Below, in pieces: positions 7,083 through 14,430 of a DNA stretch of 21,910 nucleotides; the stretch's first letter is position 1; the number at the start of each line of letters is the position of its first letter. The stretch is from Pseudomonadota bacterium (GTDB taxonomy: Bacteria; Pseudomonadota; Gammaproteobacteria; Burkholderiales; Burkholderiaceae_B). The stretch covers positions 1-21,910 of the forward strand of contig JAEWHK010000076.1 in NCBI GenBank assembly GCA_023387815.1, given 5' to 3'. The notes below the pieces were generated by a model. It had not been told where the DNA came from. It saw nothing but the letters and a program-made list of their open reading frames with translations, and ran no database searches. A program made the position numbers and the translations under genes.

Positions 7083-7170
7083 AACTAATCAGATCATCAA
7101 AATAAAAATAAAATTAAAACCATGAGCACGCGATGGCATCACGATTCACCCAACTGCCACGACCCGGTGG
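7083..7170 (-). other. AT-rich hisH-hisA spacer without a clear ribosome binding site
   Basis: On the minus strand this 88-bp spacer ends in a T-rich run (about 7083-7120) leading into the hisA ATG. No purine-rich Shine-Dalgarno sequence stands before that ATG and no stable hairpin was found. An A/U-rich leader can recruit ribosomes through protein S1, but that is inference. Confidence 0.4.
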
Positions 7171-7854
7171 TCATATATCCCAGTGTACAAAATTCCGGTA
7201 AAGACGCAAGCCGTAGTCGGCGCTTTTCTCGGGATGAAACTGTACTGCAAAAATGTTGTCCCGCGCCACAGCACAGGTAAAATTCACTCCGTACAGGGTT
7301 TTACCAGCGGAAAGCGCGTCATCGGCGGGTTCCACGTAGTAACTGTGTACAAAATAAAAATAGGTATTATCCGGAATGCCTTCCCATACAGGATGCGACG
7401 CGACCTGCTGCACTCGACTCCAGCCCATATGCGGGACTTTCAGCGGCTGCGCATCGTGCTGAACCACGGCGGTTGAAGTTTCTGCCTGCTCCTGCAGGTT
7501 CACGGCAAATGCCGGGCCCTCAAATTTGCGTACTTTGCCCGGAAAAATGCCCAGGCAGGGAACATCGCCTTCTTCGCTGTGCTGCATGAGCATTTGCTCT
7601 CCCACGCAGACCCCCAGCAGCGGCTTGCTGCCGGCAGCACGAATGACCGCGTCCTTCAGGCCGGATCGCTCCAGATTGCGCATGCAATCGGGCATCGCAC
7701 CCTGTCCGGGAAACACAATGCGGTCGGCCTTTTCCAGTGCGGCCACGTCCGAGGCCAGATAAACGTCTGCCTGCGGGGCGGCGTGGCGCAGGGCCCGTGC
7801 AACCGAGTGCAGATTCCCCATTCCGTAATCGACAATCGCGATTTTGCTGCTCAT
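7171..7854 (-). CDS. hisH: Imidazole glycerol phosphate synthase, glutaminase subunit HisH
   Basis: HisH is a class I glutamine amidotransferase that supplies ammonia to HisF. The N-terminus IAIVDYGMGNLHSV (5-18) is diagnostic. The triad nucleophile is C83 in GVCVGEQML, and the rest of the triad is H207 and E209 in QFHPEKS. The nucleophile elbow reads CVGEQ, where E. coli-type enzymes have CLGMQ; I believe other betaproteobacteria share this form. The length of 227 residues is slightly above the common 200-215. Sixteen bp separate it from hisB upstream. Confidence 0.96.
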   Translation of the reverse strand: MSSKIAIVDYGMGNLHSVARALRHAAPQADVYLASDVAALEKADRIVFPGQGAMPDCMRNLERSGLKDAVIRAAGSKPLLGVCVGEQMLMQHSEEGDVPCLGIFPGKVRKFEGPAFAVNLQEQAETSTAVVQHDAQPLKVPHMGWSRVQQVASHPVWEGIPDNTYFYFVHSYYVEPADDALSAGKTLYGVNFTCAVARDNIFAVQFHPEKSADYGLRLYRNFVHWDI

Positions 7855-7870
7855 GAGGACAGTCCGGCCA

Positions 7871-8458
7871 TTAAAGCACGCCTTTGGTCGAAGGGATAAC
7901 GCCTTCGCTGCGTGGATCGGGTGTCAACGCCATGCGCAGTGCGCGTCCAAAGGCCTTGAATACGGTTTCGGCCTGGTGATGCGAGTTGGAACCGCGCAGA
8001 TTGTCGATATGCAGCGTGACCAGGGCGTGATTGACAAATCCCTGGAAGAATTCACGGGTCAGGTCCACATCAAAGCGACCAACGTGCGAACGGGTGAAGG
8101 GAATATGGTATTCCAGGCCCGGACGGCCGGAAAAATCAATCACCACGCGTGACAGCGCCTCATCCAGAGGGACATACGAGTGACCATAGCGGGTGATGCC
8201 TTTTTTGTCACCCACGGCCTTTGCCACCGCCTGACCAAGCGCGATGCCAACATCCTCGACAGAGTGGTGATCGTCGATATGCACATCGCCTTCACATTTG
8301 ACATCCAGGTCAATCAGGCCATGGCGCGCGATCTGGTCGATCATGTGATCCAGAAAAGGCACGCCGGTATCAATGGACTGTTTTCCGGTACCGTCCAGGT
8401 TCAGGGAAACCGTAATGCGGGTTTCATTTGTATTTCGGGTAATGTCAGCGGTTCGCAT
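7871..8458 (-). CDS. hisB: Imidazoleglycerol-phosphate dehydratase HisB (monofunctional)
   Basis: HisB dehydrates imidazole glycerol phosphate to imidazole acetol phosphate using a dimanganese site in a 24-subunit assembly. The two metal-binding repeats are seen as FLDHMIDQIARHG (35-47) with DDHHSVED (62-69), and NSHHQAE near the C-terminus. The 195-residue length shows it lacks the N-terminal histidinol-phosphate phosphatase domain of the enterobacterial fusion, so that phosphatase must be encoded elsewhere. It follows hisD by only 9 bp; the aminotransferase gene hisC that often lies at this junction is absent. Confidence 0.97.
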   Translation of the reverse strand: MRTADITRNTNETRITVSLNLDGTGKQSIDTGVPFLDHMIDQIARHGLIDLDVKCEGDVHIDDHHSVEDVGIALGQAVAKAVGDKKGITRYGHSYVPLDEALSRVVIDFSGRPGLEYHIPFTRSHVGRFDVDLTREFFQGFVNHALVTLHIDNLRGSNSHHQAETVFKAFGRALRMALTPDPRSEGVIPSTKGVL

Positions 8459-8467
8459 AGCTTGTGG

Positions 8468-9778
8468 TCAGGTAGTGGAAGACAGGCGGTAACGCGCGCT
8501 TTGGGCATGCGCCGGAAGGCCTTCGCCATCGGCCAGTTCGGCGGCAATCGCCCCTAGTGTAATCGCTCCGGCATCAGACACCTGGATAATACTGCTGCGT
8601 TTCTGAAAATCGTAGACGCCCAGTGGCGAAGAAAAACGTGCGGTACGGGCCGTGGGCAGCACGTGATTGGGTCCGGCGCAATAGTCGCCCAGCGCTTCGG
8701 ATGAATAACGACCAAGGAAAATGGCACCCGCGTGGCGGATTTTTCCCGCCAGTTCCGCCGCATTTTCCGTGGAAATCTCCAGGTGCTCGGGAGCAATGTC
8801 ATTGGCGATCTCAACCGCTTCGTCCAGGTCGCGCACCAGAATGAGCGCGCCACGATTTCCCAGGCTTTTTCTGAGTATGGTTTCGCGCGGCATGGTGGGC
8901 AGCAGGCGCTCAATGGCTTCCTGCACGCTTTCCAGGAAAGCGGCATCGGGACAGAGCAGTATCGCCTGAGCCAGTTCATCATGTTCCGCCTGCGAAAACA
9001 GGTCCATGGCGATCCAGTCGGCTGGCGTCGTGCCATCGCAAATGATGAGGATTTCGCTGGGGCCGGCCACCATATCAATGCCGACAGTACCAAACACCCG
9101 GCGCTTGGCCGCTGCCACGTAGGCATTGCCCGGGCCAACAATTTTGTCCACGGCGGCAATGGTCTGCGTGCCGTAAGCGAGTGCACCTACAGCCTGGGCG
9201 CCGCCGATGGCGACAACGCGGTCGACCCCGGCAACGGCGGCTGCAGCCAGCACCAATGGATTGCGTACGCCATCGGGAGTGGGCGTGACCATGATCACTT
9301 CACCCACGCCGGCGACCTTGGCCGGGATGGCATTCATGAGAACAGAAGACGGATAGGCCGCCTTGCCGCCGGGCACATACAGCCCTACCCGATCCATAGG
9401 CGTAATTTTTTGTCCAAGAACGGTGCCGTCGTCTTCCTGATATTGCCAGGAATCGGCGCGCTGCCGGTCATGATAAATACGGACGCGATGCGCTGCCTGC
9501 TCCAGCGCCTGACGGCGAGCCGGATCGAGTGTGTCGAGCGCAGCCTGACAGTCGGCAGCCGCAATCTCCAGCTCGGCCATGTCCGTGACGGGAAGCCGGT
9601 CGAATTTGCTTGTGTATTCCAGCACCGCTGCGTCACCACGCTGCCTGACGTCCTGCAGAATATCGGCCACTGCCTGCTCGATCTGTGCATCCTCGGCGGC
9701 TTCAAAGGCCAGAAGCTGGCGCAGCACGCCGGCGAACCCGTCGTCGCGGGAGTCCAATCGTTTGATTACAGGTTTCAT
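8468..9778 (-). CDS. hisD: Histidinol dehydrogenase HisD
   Basis: HisD performs the last two steps, oxidising histidinol to histidinal and then histidine with two NAD+ and a bound zinc. Recognised motifs are VGLYVPGG (131-138), VGPGNAYVAAAKR (214-226), AGPSEI (238-243), SQAEHDE (262-268; zinc ligands Q263 and H266), the catalytic APEHLE (E331, H332), CAGPNHVLPT and the C-terminal H424 in HAQSAR. The length of 436 residues is normal. The gene lies 9 bp after hisG and 9 bp before hisB, so it is part of the same transcript. Confidence 0.98.
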   Translation of the reverse strand: MKPVIKRLDSRDDGFAGVLRQLLAFEAAEDAQIEQAVADILQDVRQRGDAAVLEYTSKFDRLPVTDMAELEIAAADCQAALDTLDPARRQALEQAAHRVRIYHDRQRADSWQYQEDDGTVLGQKITPMDRVGLYVPGGKAAYPSSVLMNAIPAKVAGVGEVIMVTPTPDGVRNPLVLAAAAVAGVDRVVAIGGAQAVGALAYGTQTIAAVDKIVGPGNAYVAAAKRRVFGTVGIDMVAGPSEILIICDGTTPADWIAMDLFSQAEHDELAQAILLCPDAAFLESVQEAIERLLPTMPRETILRKSLGNRGALILVRDLDEAVEIANDIAPEHLEISTENAAELAGKIRHAGAIFLGRYSSEALGDYCAGPNHVLPTARTARFSSPLGVYDFQKRSSIIQVSDAGAITLGAIAAELADGEGLPAHAQSARYRLSSTT

Positions 9779-9787
9779 GAATAAAGA

Positions 9788-10456
9788 TTATCCCTGTGGG
9801 GGAGTCGCTCGTTCAAAGGCATCCAGGATGGGCTGCAATACGGCCGCCCGCGTTTTCAGTGATGCCTGATTGACAATCAGCCGGGAAGAAACCGGCATGA
9901 CATCTTCCACGGCAACCAGTCCATTGGCACGCAAGGTTCCGCCGGTAGATACCACGTCTACGATGGCATCGGCCAGACCGACCAGCGGCGCAAGCTCCAT
10001 GGAGCCATAGAGTTTAATAATATCAACATACACTCCCTTGCGGGCGAAATGTTCACGGGCCACATTCACATACTTGGTGGCCACGCGCAGTCTTGCACCC
10101 TGACGCACGGCGGCTTCATAATCAAAGCCCTCCCGCACGGCCACCGCGAGACGGCAGCGAGCAATGTTCAGGTCGATGGGCTGGTAGAGCCCACCGGGAT
10201 GGTCGCGACCATATTCGTACAGCACGTCTTTGCCGGCGATACCGAAATCGGCCGCCCCGTACTGCACATAGGTAGGCACATCCGAAGCGCGCACAATCAG
10301 AATCCGCAGATCGTCGCGGCTGGTAGCCAGAATGAGCTTGCGCGACTGTTCGGGATGTTCGGTCACAACAATGCCCGCCTGCTCCAGCAGCGGAAGGGTT
10401 TCCTCAAAAATGCGCCCTTTGGACAGGGCCATGGTGAGCTGCGTATTCTCTGTCAT
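9788..10456 (-). CDS. hisG: ATP phosphoribosyltransferase catalytic subunit, short form (HisG-S)
   Basis: HisG joins ATP and PRPP in the first, feedback-controlled step of histidine synthesis. The 222-residue length marks the short form, which lacks the C-terminal ACT-like regulatory domain and normally needs the regulatory subunit HisZ. No hisZ is present in the window. Motifs include the N-terminal LTMALSKGRIFEETLPLL (7-24) and the PRPP-binding VDVVSTGGTLRANGL (166-180). It follows murA by 5 bp, with a GGAG site that overlaps the end of murA, so translation is probably coupled to the cell-wall gene. Confidence 0.97.
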   Translation of the reverse strand: MTENTQLTMALSKGRIFEETLPLLEQAGIVVTEHPEQSRKLILATSRDDLRILIVRASDVPTYVQYGAADFGIAGKDVLYEYGRDHPGGLYQPIDLNIARCRLAVAVREGFDYEAAVRQGARLRVATKYVNVAREHFARKGVYVDIIKLYGSMELAPLVGLADAIVDVVSTGGTLRANGLVAVEDVMPVSSRLIVNQASLKTRAAVLQPILDAFERATPPQG

Positions 10457-10461
10457 AAGGT

Positions 10462-11718
10462 TTAACTCCGCAGACGCTGGATGTCGGCACCCACTGCCTG
10501 CAGTTTGTCTTCCATTTTTTCGTAACCGCGATCCAGGTGATAAATGCGATCGATGGTGGTTTCGCCGCTGGCAGCCAGGCCGGCAATGACCAGACTGGCC
10601 GAAGCGCGCAGGTCGGTGGCCATGACTTTGGCCCCCATCAGTTGTGCAACCCCGTTAATGACGGCTGTGTGACCGTCCAGCTCGATATCAGCGCCCATGC
10701 GGATCAGTTCGGGCACGTGCATGTAGCGGTTCTCGAAAATGTTTTCGACCACAACGGCAGTGCCGTCTGCAACCGTATTCAAAGCCAGCAACTGGGCCTG
10801 CATATCCGTTGGAAAACCGGGATATTCGCGCGTACGAAAACCCACCGCTTTGGGTCTGTCGTTCATCACGGCACGAATCCAGTCGGGGCCGGTTTCAATG
10901 GTAAGGCCGGCATCAATCAGTTTGTCCAGCGTGGCACCCATGGTGTCAGGCGCCGCATTGCGCAGCATGATATCGCCACCGGTAGCACCAACGGCACACA
11001 GAAAGGAACCTGCCTCGATGCGATCGGGCACCACGGTGTAGTCGGTGCCGTGCAGCGTTTTAACGCCGTCAATCACAATTCTGTCTGTGCCATGACCAGA
11101 GATGCGCGCCCCCATGGAGATCAGCATTTCAGCCAGATCCACCACCTCGGGTTCACGTGCAGCGTTTTCCAGCACAGTCTGTCCGTCTGCCAGGGCGGCG
11201 GCCATCAGAAACTGTTCGGTACCGCCAACCGTCACCATATCCGTGACGATGGGCGCGCCTTTCAGACGTTTGGCGCTGGCAACCACAAAGCCATGCTCAA
11301 CTGAAATGTCTGCGCCCAGTGCCGTCAGGCCTTTGATGTGCTGATCCACAGGACGCTGACCGATGGAGCAGCCGCCGGGCAGGCTGACCTTGGCCTGGCC
11401 AAATCGTGTCAGCAACGGGCCCAGTACCAGAATGGAGGCGCGCATGGTTTTGACCAGCTCGTAGGACGCTTCCAGGCTGGTGATCTGATCGGCCTGCAAA
11501 TGCACAATGCCGCCGTCATCCTGGGAAATTTTCACACCCAGATCTGCCAGCAGGCGCAGCGTGGTGCTGATGTCATTCAGTTCAGGTACATTGCGCAAGG
11601 TGACCGGCTCCGCCGTCAGCAGCGCGGCGCACAGTATCGGCAGCGCCGCGTTCTTGGCGCCGGATACGCTGATTTCACCGTTCAGGCGGCGACCGCCCGT
11701 GATTCTTAGCTTATCCAT
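10462..11718 (-). CDS. murA: UDP-N-acetylglucosamine 1-carboxyvinyltransferase MurA
   Basis: MurA transfers enolpyruvate from PEP to UDP-GlcNAc, the first committed step of peptidoglycan synthesis, in the cytosol. The protein has 418 residues, as usual. The catalytic-loop cysteine targeted by fosfomycin is present as C117 in LPGGCSIGQRPVDQH. K22 lies in SGAKNAALP, and the FPTDMQAQ and ENRYMHVPEL motifs follow. The ATG lies inside the last codons of ibaG, giving an 8-base overlap. The ibaG-murA pairing is widely conserved, including in E. coli. Confidence 0.98.
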   Translation of the reverse strand: MDKLRITGGRRLNGEISVSGAKNAALPILCAALLTAEPVTLRNVPELNDISTTLRLLADLGVKISQDDGGIVHLQADQITSLEASYELVKTMRASILVLGPLLTRFGQAKVSLPGGCSIGQRPVDQHIKGLTALGADISVEHGFVVASAKRLKGAPIVTDMVTVGGTEQFLMAAALADGQTVLENAAREPEVVDLAEMLISMGARISGHGTDRIVIDGVKTLHGTDYTVVPDRIEAGSFLCAVGATGGDIMLRNAAPDTMGATLDKLIDAGLTIETGPDWIRAVMNDRPKAVGFRTREYPGFPTDMQAQLLALNTVADGTAVVVENIFENRYMHVPELIRMGADIELDGHTAVINGVAQLMGAKVMATDLRASASLVIAGLAASGETTIDRIYHLDRGYEKMEDKLQAVGADIQRLRS

Positions 11719-11953
11719 TATTGCGGTACTCTTCGGGAGTCAGGGTTTTCATTGAAAGCGCGTGGATCTCTTCTTTCATTCTGTCGCCCAGCGCCGCATA
11801 GACCACCTGATGCCGCGCAATCAGGCGTTTGCCTTCAAAAGCGTCGCTGACAATCAGCGCCTCGAAATGCGAGCCATCGCCCCGCACTTCGATGTGCTCA
11901 CAGGGCAGGTGCGATTCAATGTAGTCACGAATCTGTTCAGGGGTGGGTAACAT
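11711..11953 (-). CDS. ibaG: BolA/IbaG family protein
   Basis: BolA-family proteins bind monothiol glutaredoxins through a shared [2Fe-2S] cluster and act in iron or stress responses. This 80-residue member lies immediately upstream of murA, as ibaG (yrbA) does in E. coli, and resembles it in EVRGDGSHFEALIV (22-35). H29 and H64 (EEIHALSMKTLTP) are candidate cluster ligands, and the latter motif is the helix-turn of the BolA fold. It begins 2 bp after the ABC permease stop and overlaps murA by 8 bases. The gene symbol rests on synteny plus similarity; plain bolA is the alternative name. Confidence 0.9.
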   Translation of the reverse strand: MLPTPEQIRDYIESHLPCEHIEVRGDGSHFEALIVSDAFEGKRLIARHQVVYAALGDRMKEEIHALSMKTLTPEEYRNNG

Positions 11954-11955
11954 GG

Positions 11956-12741
11956 TTAAGTCCGCAATTTATAACCCCGCGCAAGCAGCCATAGCGCATA
12001 CGCAGAGATCAGCACGAAAAAGGCCCCCACCACGGCAAGGCTATGCCAGGGGGAAACGTCCGATACAGCAAAGAATCCGTATCGGAATCCGTCAATCATA
12101 TAGAAAACCGGGTTCCAGTGCGATACCGATTGCCAGAACGGCGGCAGGGAGTGGATGGAATAAAACACACCTGACAGAAAAGTGGCAGGCATGATGAGGA
12201 AATTCTGGAATGCGGCCAGCTGGTCGAACTTCTCGGACCACAGGCCCGCGATGATGCCCAGTACCGCCAGGATGCAACAGGAAAGGATGGCAAAGGCCAG
12301 CACCCAAAGCACGCTTGCCGGCCACATGGAAACAAAAAACGAAGCCACAATCCAGATACCCAGTCCCACGCAAAGGCCGCGCAGCACCGCCGCCAGCACG
12401 TAGGCCGAGAAGATCTCGTAATGCGACAGCGGAGGCAGCAGCACAAACACCAGATTGCCCGTAATACGGCTCTGTATGAGCGACGACGAGGGATTGGCAA
12501 AGGCATTCTGCAGCATGCTCATCATCATGAGGCCGGGGATCAGAAAGGCCGTATAAGGTACGCTGTCATACATGCGCGCGCGATCTTCCAGCACATGGGC
12601 GAAGACCAGCAGGTACAGCATGGCCGTGAGCACGGGCGCAGCGACGGTCTGAAACCCCACTTTCCAGAATCGCAGCAGTTCCTTGTACAGCAGGGTCGGA
12701 AAGCCTGAGCCGAAGGTGACATCCTTTTGCAATGCGTTCAT
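11956..12741 (-). CDS. ABC-2 type transporter permease (YadH-like)
   Basis: This is the membrane subunit of an ABC-2 exporter, paired with the ATPase encoded just upstream. The substrate is unknown. The 261-residue protein has an N-terminal cytoplasmic elbow (TLLYKELLRFWKV) and about six hydrophobic segments. It also has the ABC-2 signature region FLSGVFYSIHSLPPFWQSVSHWNP (about 189-212), similar to YadH and NodJ. The frame is open far upstream, but a start there would lie inside the ATPase gene in another frame and code for an unlikely His/Gly/Arg-rich stretch. The ATG at 12741 (MNALQKDV) overlaps the ATPase stop by one base (TAATG). Confidence 0.92.
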   Translation of the reverse strand: MNALQKDVTFGSGFPTLLYKELLRFWKVGFQTVAAPVLTAMLYLLVFAHVLEDRARMYDSVPYTAFLIPGLMMMSMLQNAFANPSSSLIQSRITGNLVFVLLPPLSHYEIFSAYVLAAVLRGLCVGLGIWIVASFFVSMWPASVLWVLAFAILSCCILAVLGIIAGLWSEKFDQLAAFQNFLIMPATFLSGVFYSIHSLPPFWQSVSHWNPVFYMIDGFRYGFFAVSDVSPWHSLAVVGAFFVLISAYALWLLARGYKLRT

Positions 12742-13550
12742 TATGCCGCGGCCTCCTGCAGGCCATTGTGCATAATGTGCACGAAGGCATCTTCCAGATG
12801 CTGACCCCCTACCCGCGCCATCAGCGCCTGCGTGGTATCCAGCGCAATGACCTGGCCGCGTTTGAGCAGCGCAATGCGGTTGCAAAGCGCCTCGGCCTCT
12901 TCCAGATAATGCGTCGTCAGCATGATGGTGTGCCCGTTTTTGTTCAGGCGCACGATGAAATCCCATAGACTGCGGCGCAGATCCACATCAACGCCCGCGG
13001 TAGGTTCATCCAGAATAATGACAGGTGGACGGTGCACCAGCGCCTGAGCTACCAGCACACGGCGCTTCATACCACCGGACAAGGCGCGCATATTGGCGTC
13101 TGCCTTGTCCGACAGGCCCAGATTATGCAGAATCTCGTCGATCCAGTCGTCGTTGTTATGAATACCGAAGTAGCCCGACTGCAGGCGCAGGGTTTCGCGA
13201 ACGGTAAAGAAGGGGTCGTAAACCAGTTCCTGCGGCACCACGCCCAGCGAACGGCGGGCCTCCTTGTACTGGGTGGTCACGTTGTATCCGCAAATGCTTG
13301 CGGTACCCTGCGTAGGACACGACAGACCAGCCAGAAGTGAAATCAGCGTTGTTTTGCCGGCGCCGTTGGGGCCAAGCAGACCGAAAAACTCGCCTTCCTG
13401 AACCGTGAAACTCACGTCATTCAGGGCACGAAACGGCTCGCGCGAGGCCGATTGCGAGGCGCCCCTGCGCGATGGCAGTAAACGCCGCCAGCCACGAGCG
13501 TGGCTGCTGTCATAAATTTTGGAGAGATGTTCTATTTGGACGGCGGGCAT
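12741..13550 (-). CDS. ABC transporter ATP-binding protein (YadG-like)
   Basis: This is the cytoplasmic ATPase of the exporter whose permease follows. From the chosen ATG (MPAVQIEHLSKIY, 269 aa) the motifs are Walker A GPNGAGKTT (60-68), Q-loop Q107, signature LSGGM (157-161), Walker B VIILDEP (177-183) and the switch histidine in TTHYLEEAE (214). Residues about 15-41 form a basic, serine-rich insert between the first two strands that I do not expect in the family. The frame is open up to 13586, but a start there would lie inside the terminator hairpin and add a non-conserved 12 residues. No good ribosome binding site precedes 13550, and the terminator T-tract ends only 6 bp before the ATG. 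ABC pairs of this type are common between mla genes and ibaG-murA in betaproteobacteria. Confidence 0.92.
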   Translation of the reverse strand: MPAVQIEHLSKIYDSSHARGWRRLLPSRRGASQSASREPFRALNDVSFTVQEGEFFGLLGPNGAGKTTLISLLAGLSCPTQGTASICGYNVTTQYKEARRSLGVVPQELVYDPFFTVRETLRLQSGYFGIHNNDDWIDEILHNLGLSDKADANMRALSGGMKRRVLVAQALVHRPPVIILDEPTAGVDVDLRRSLWDFIVRLNKNGHTIMLTTHYLEEAEALCNRIALLKRGQVIALDTTQALMARVGGQHLEDAFVHIMHNGLQEAAA

Positions 13551-13556
13551 GAGTAT

Positions 13557-13592
13557 AAAAAAATGCTTGCTTCTTAAGTGAAGCAAGCATTT
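13557..13592 (-). terminator. Rho-independent terminator after mlaC
   Basis: On the minus strand a perfect 13-bp stem (13580-13592 against 13561-13573) with a 6-base loop is followed by a run of T residues (13557-13563). It lies 25 bp after the mlaC stop codon and should end mla transcription. The T-tract stops 6 bp before the ABC ATPase start, so expression of the downstream operon requires read-through or an internal promoter. Confidence 0.9.
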
Positions 13593-13617
13593 GATTATAG
13601 CCCAAAGACCTGTGGAA

Positions 13618-14226
13618 TCAGCGATTGAGCGCCTGGATCAGGCCATCAATACCGCCTTTGGAGATCTGGCCTGCAAACTGGTTGCGGTAGTTCTGGATCA
13701 GCCAGATGTTTTCCACATTCAGGTCATAGATCTTCCAGGCGTTGCCGGATTTTTCCATACGATAGTCGACAGAGACCGGACCCTGACCCGCCGTGATGGT
13801 GGAACGCACGACCACATCGCTGGCATTGGCATCGCCGCGGAACGGCTGCATGGTGATGGTTGTGCTTGGCGTCACATTACGGAACGCGCCGCTATAGGTG
13901 CGCAGCAGTGTTTTCTTGAAACCGTTAACCAGTGCAGAACGCTGCTCGGGTGTTGCCTGGCGCCAGGGCTGGCCCACAGCCAGACGGGTGGTTTTTTCCA
14001 TATTGATATGCGGCATCAGATATTGCGTGACAATACCGTTGATGGCATTCACATCGCCGCTTTTGGCAGCATTGTTCTGATTGACTGCCTGCAGCGTGTT
14101 ATTGGCAATCTGTTCCACAAACTGATTGGGATCCTGGGCAGCCACGGCGGCATGCATGGCACCTGCCGACAGAAAACCGGCAAGCATGGCTACCTGGGTG
14201 GATTTGAGAATACCTGCGAATTTCAT
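13618..14226 (-). CDS. mlaC: Periplasmic phospholipid-binding protein MlaC (Ttg2D)
   Basis: MlaC shuttles phospholipids through the periplasm between the outer-membrane MlaA complex and the inner-membrane MlaFED transporter. The 202-residue precursor has a signal peptide (basic start, hydrophobic core, cleavage probably at AVA-AQ near residue 29). The Tol_Tol_Ttg2 domain follows: MPHINMEKTTRLAVGQPWRQATPEQR, then FKKTLLRTYSGAF and the C-terminal KIYDLNVENIWLIQNYRNQF. The ATG has an AAGGAG ribosome binding site. It is the last gene of the mla group; the small STAS gene mlaB, commonly next, is missing. Confidence 0.95.
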   Translation of the reverse strand: MKFAGILKSTQVAMLAGFLSAGAMHAAVAAQDPNQFVEQIANNTLQAVNQNNAAKSGDVNAINGIVTQYLMPHINMEKTTRLAVGQPWRQATPEQRSALVNGFKKTLLRTYSGAFRNVTPSTTITMQPFRGDANASDVVVRSTITAGQGPVSVDYRMEKSGNAWKIYDLNVENIWLIQNYRNQFAGQISKGGIDGLIQALNR

Positions 14227-14430
14227 ACGAGATCTCCTTCTTTAACTGTAACTGGGCAGATTGCAACGGGATTTGTCATCAGACAACCAGCCGTTGCTGC
14301 CGAATAAATGCATTGTATATTCCGAGGATACACGGGAAATGTCAGCAAGGGTAAAAGAACATGCCCGATGAAACAGCCTGAAAGGAGTGGGACGCAAATC
14401 CCGTTTCAGGCTGTTGTAACCGGCACGAAA
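14227..14430 (-). other. mlaA-mlaC spacer with a strong hairpin but no U-tract
   Basis: The 204-bp spacer contains a 12-bp perfect inverted repeat (14372-14383 against 14404-14415) with an inner GGGA/TCCC pairing (14389-14392 and 14399-14402). No T-run follows on either strand, so it does not look like an intrinsic terminator. It may stabilise or help process the mla mRNA between the lipoprotein and the soluble carrier. I found no gene and no clear promoter in the rest. Confidence 0.6.

Noticed and set aside
7835..7840. CVGEQ instead of CLGMQ in the HisH nucleophile elbow as a defect
   Set aside because: The catalytic cysteine, histidine and glutamate are all present, and I believe this variant occurs in other betaproteobacterial HisH proteins.
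8732..9784. 350-codon open frame on the + strand across hisD
   Set aside because: Antisense shadow of hisD with no domain or ribosome binding site.
12742..12966. N-terminal extension of the ABC-2 permease
   Set aside because: It overlaps the ATPase gene in another frame and reads as an improbable His/Arg/Gly-rich stretch; the ATG at 12741 with TAATG coupling fits the family.
13552..13557. TATACT on the minus strand as a -10 box for the ABC ATPase gene
   Set aside because: Transcription from it would begin at or after the ATG at 13550, and no well-spaced -35 exists; it is more simply part of the terminator T-tract flank.
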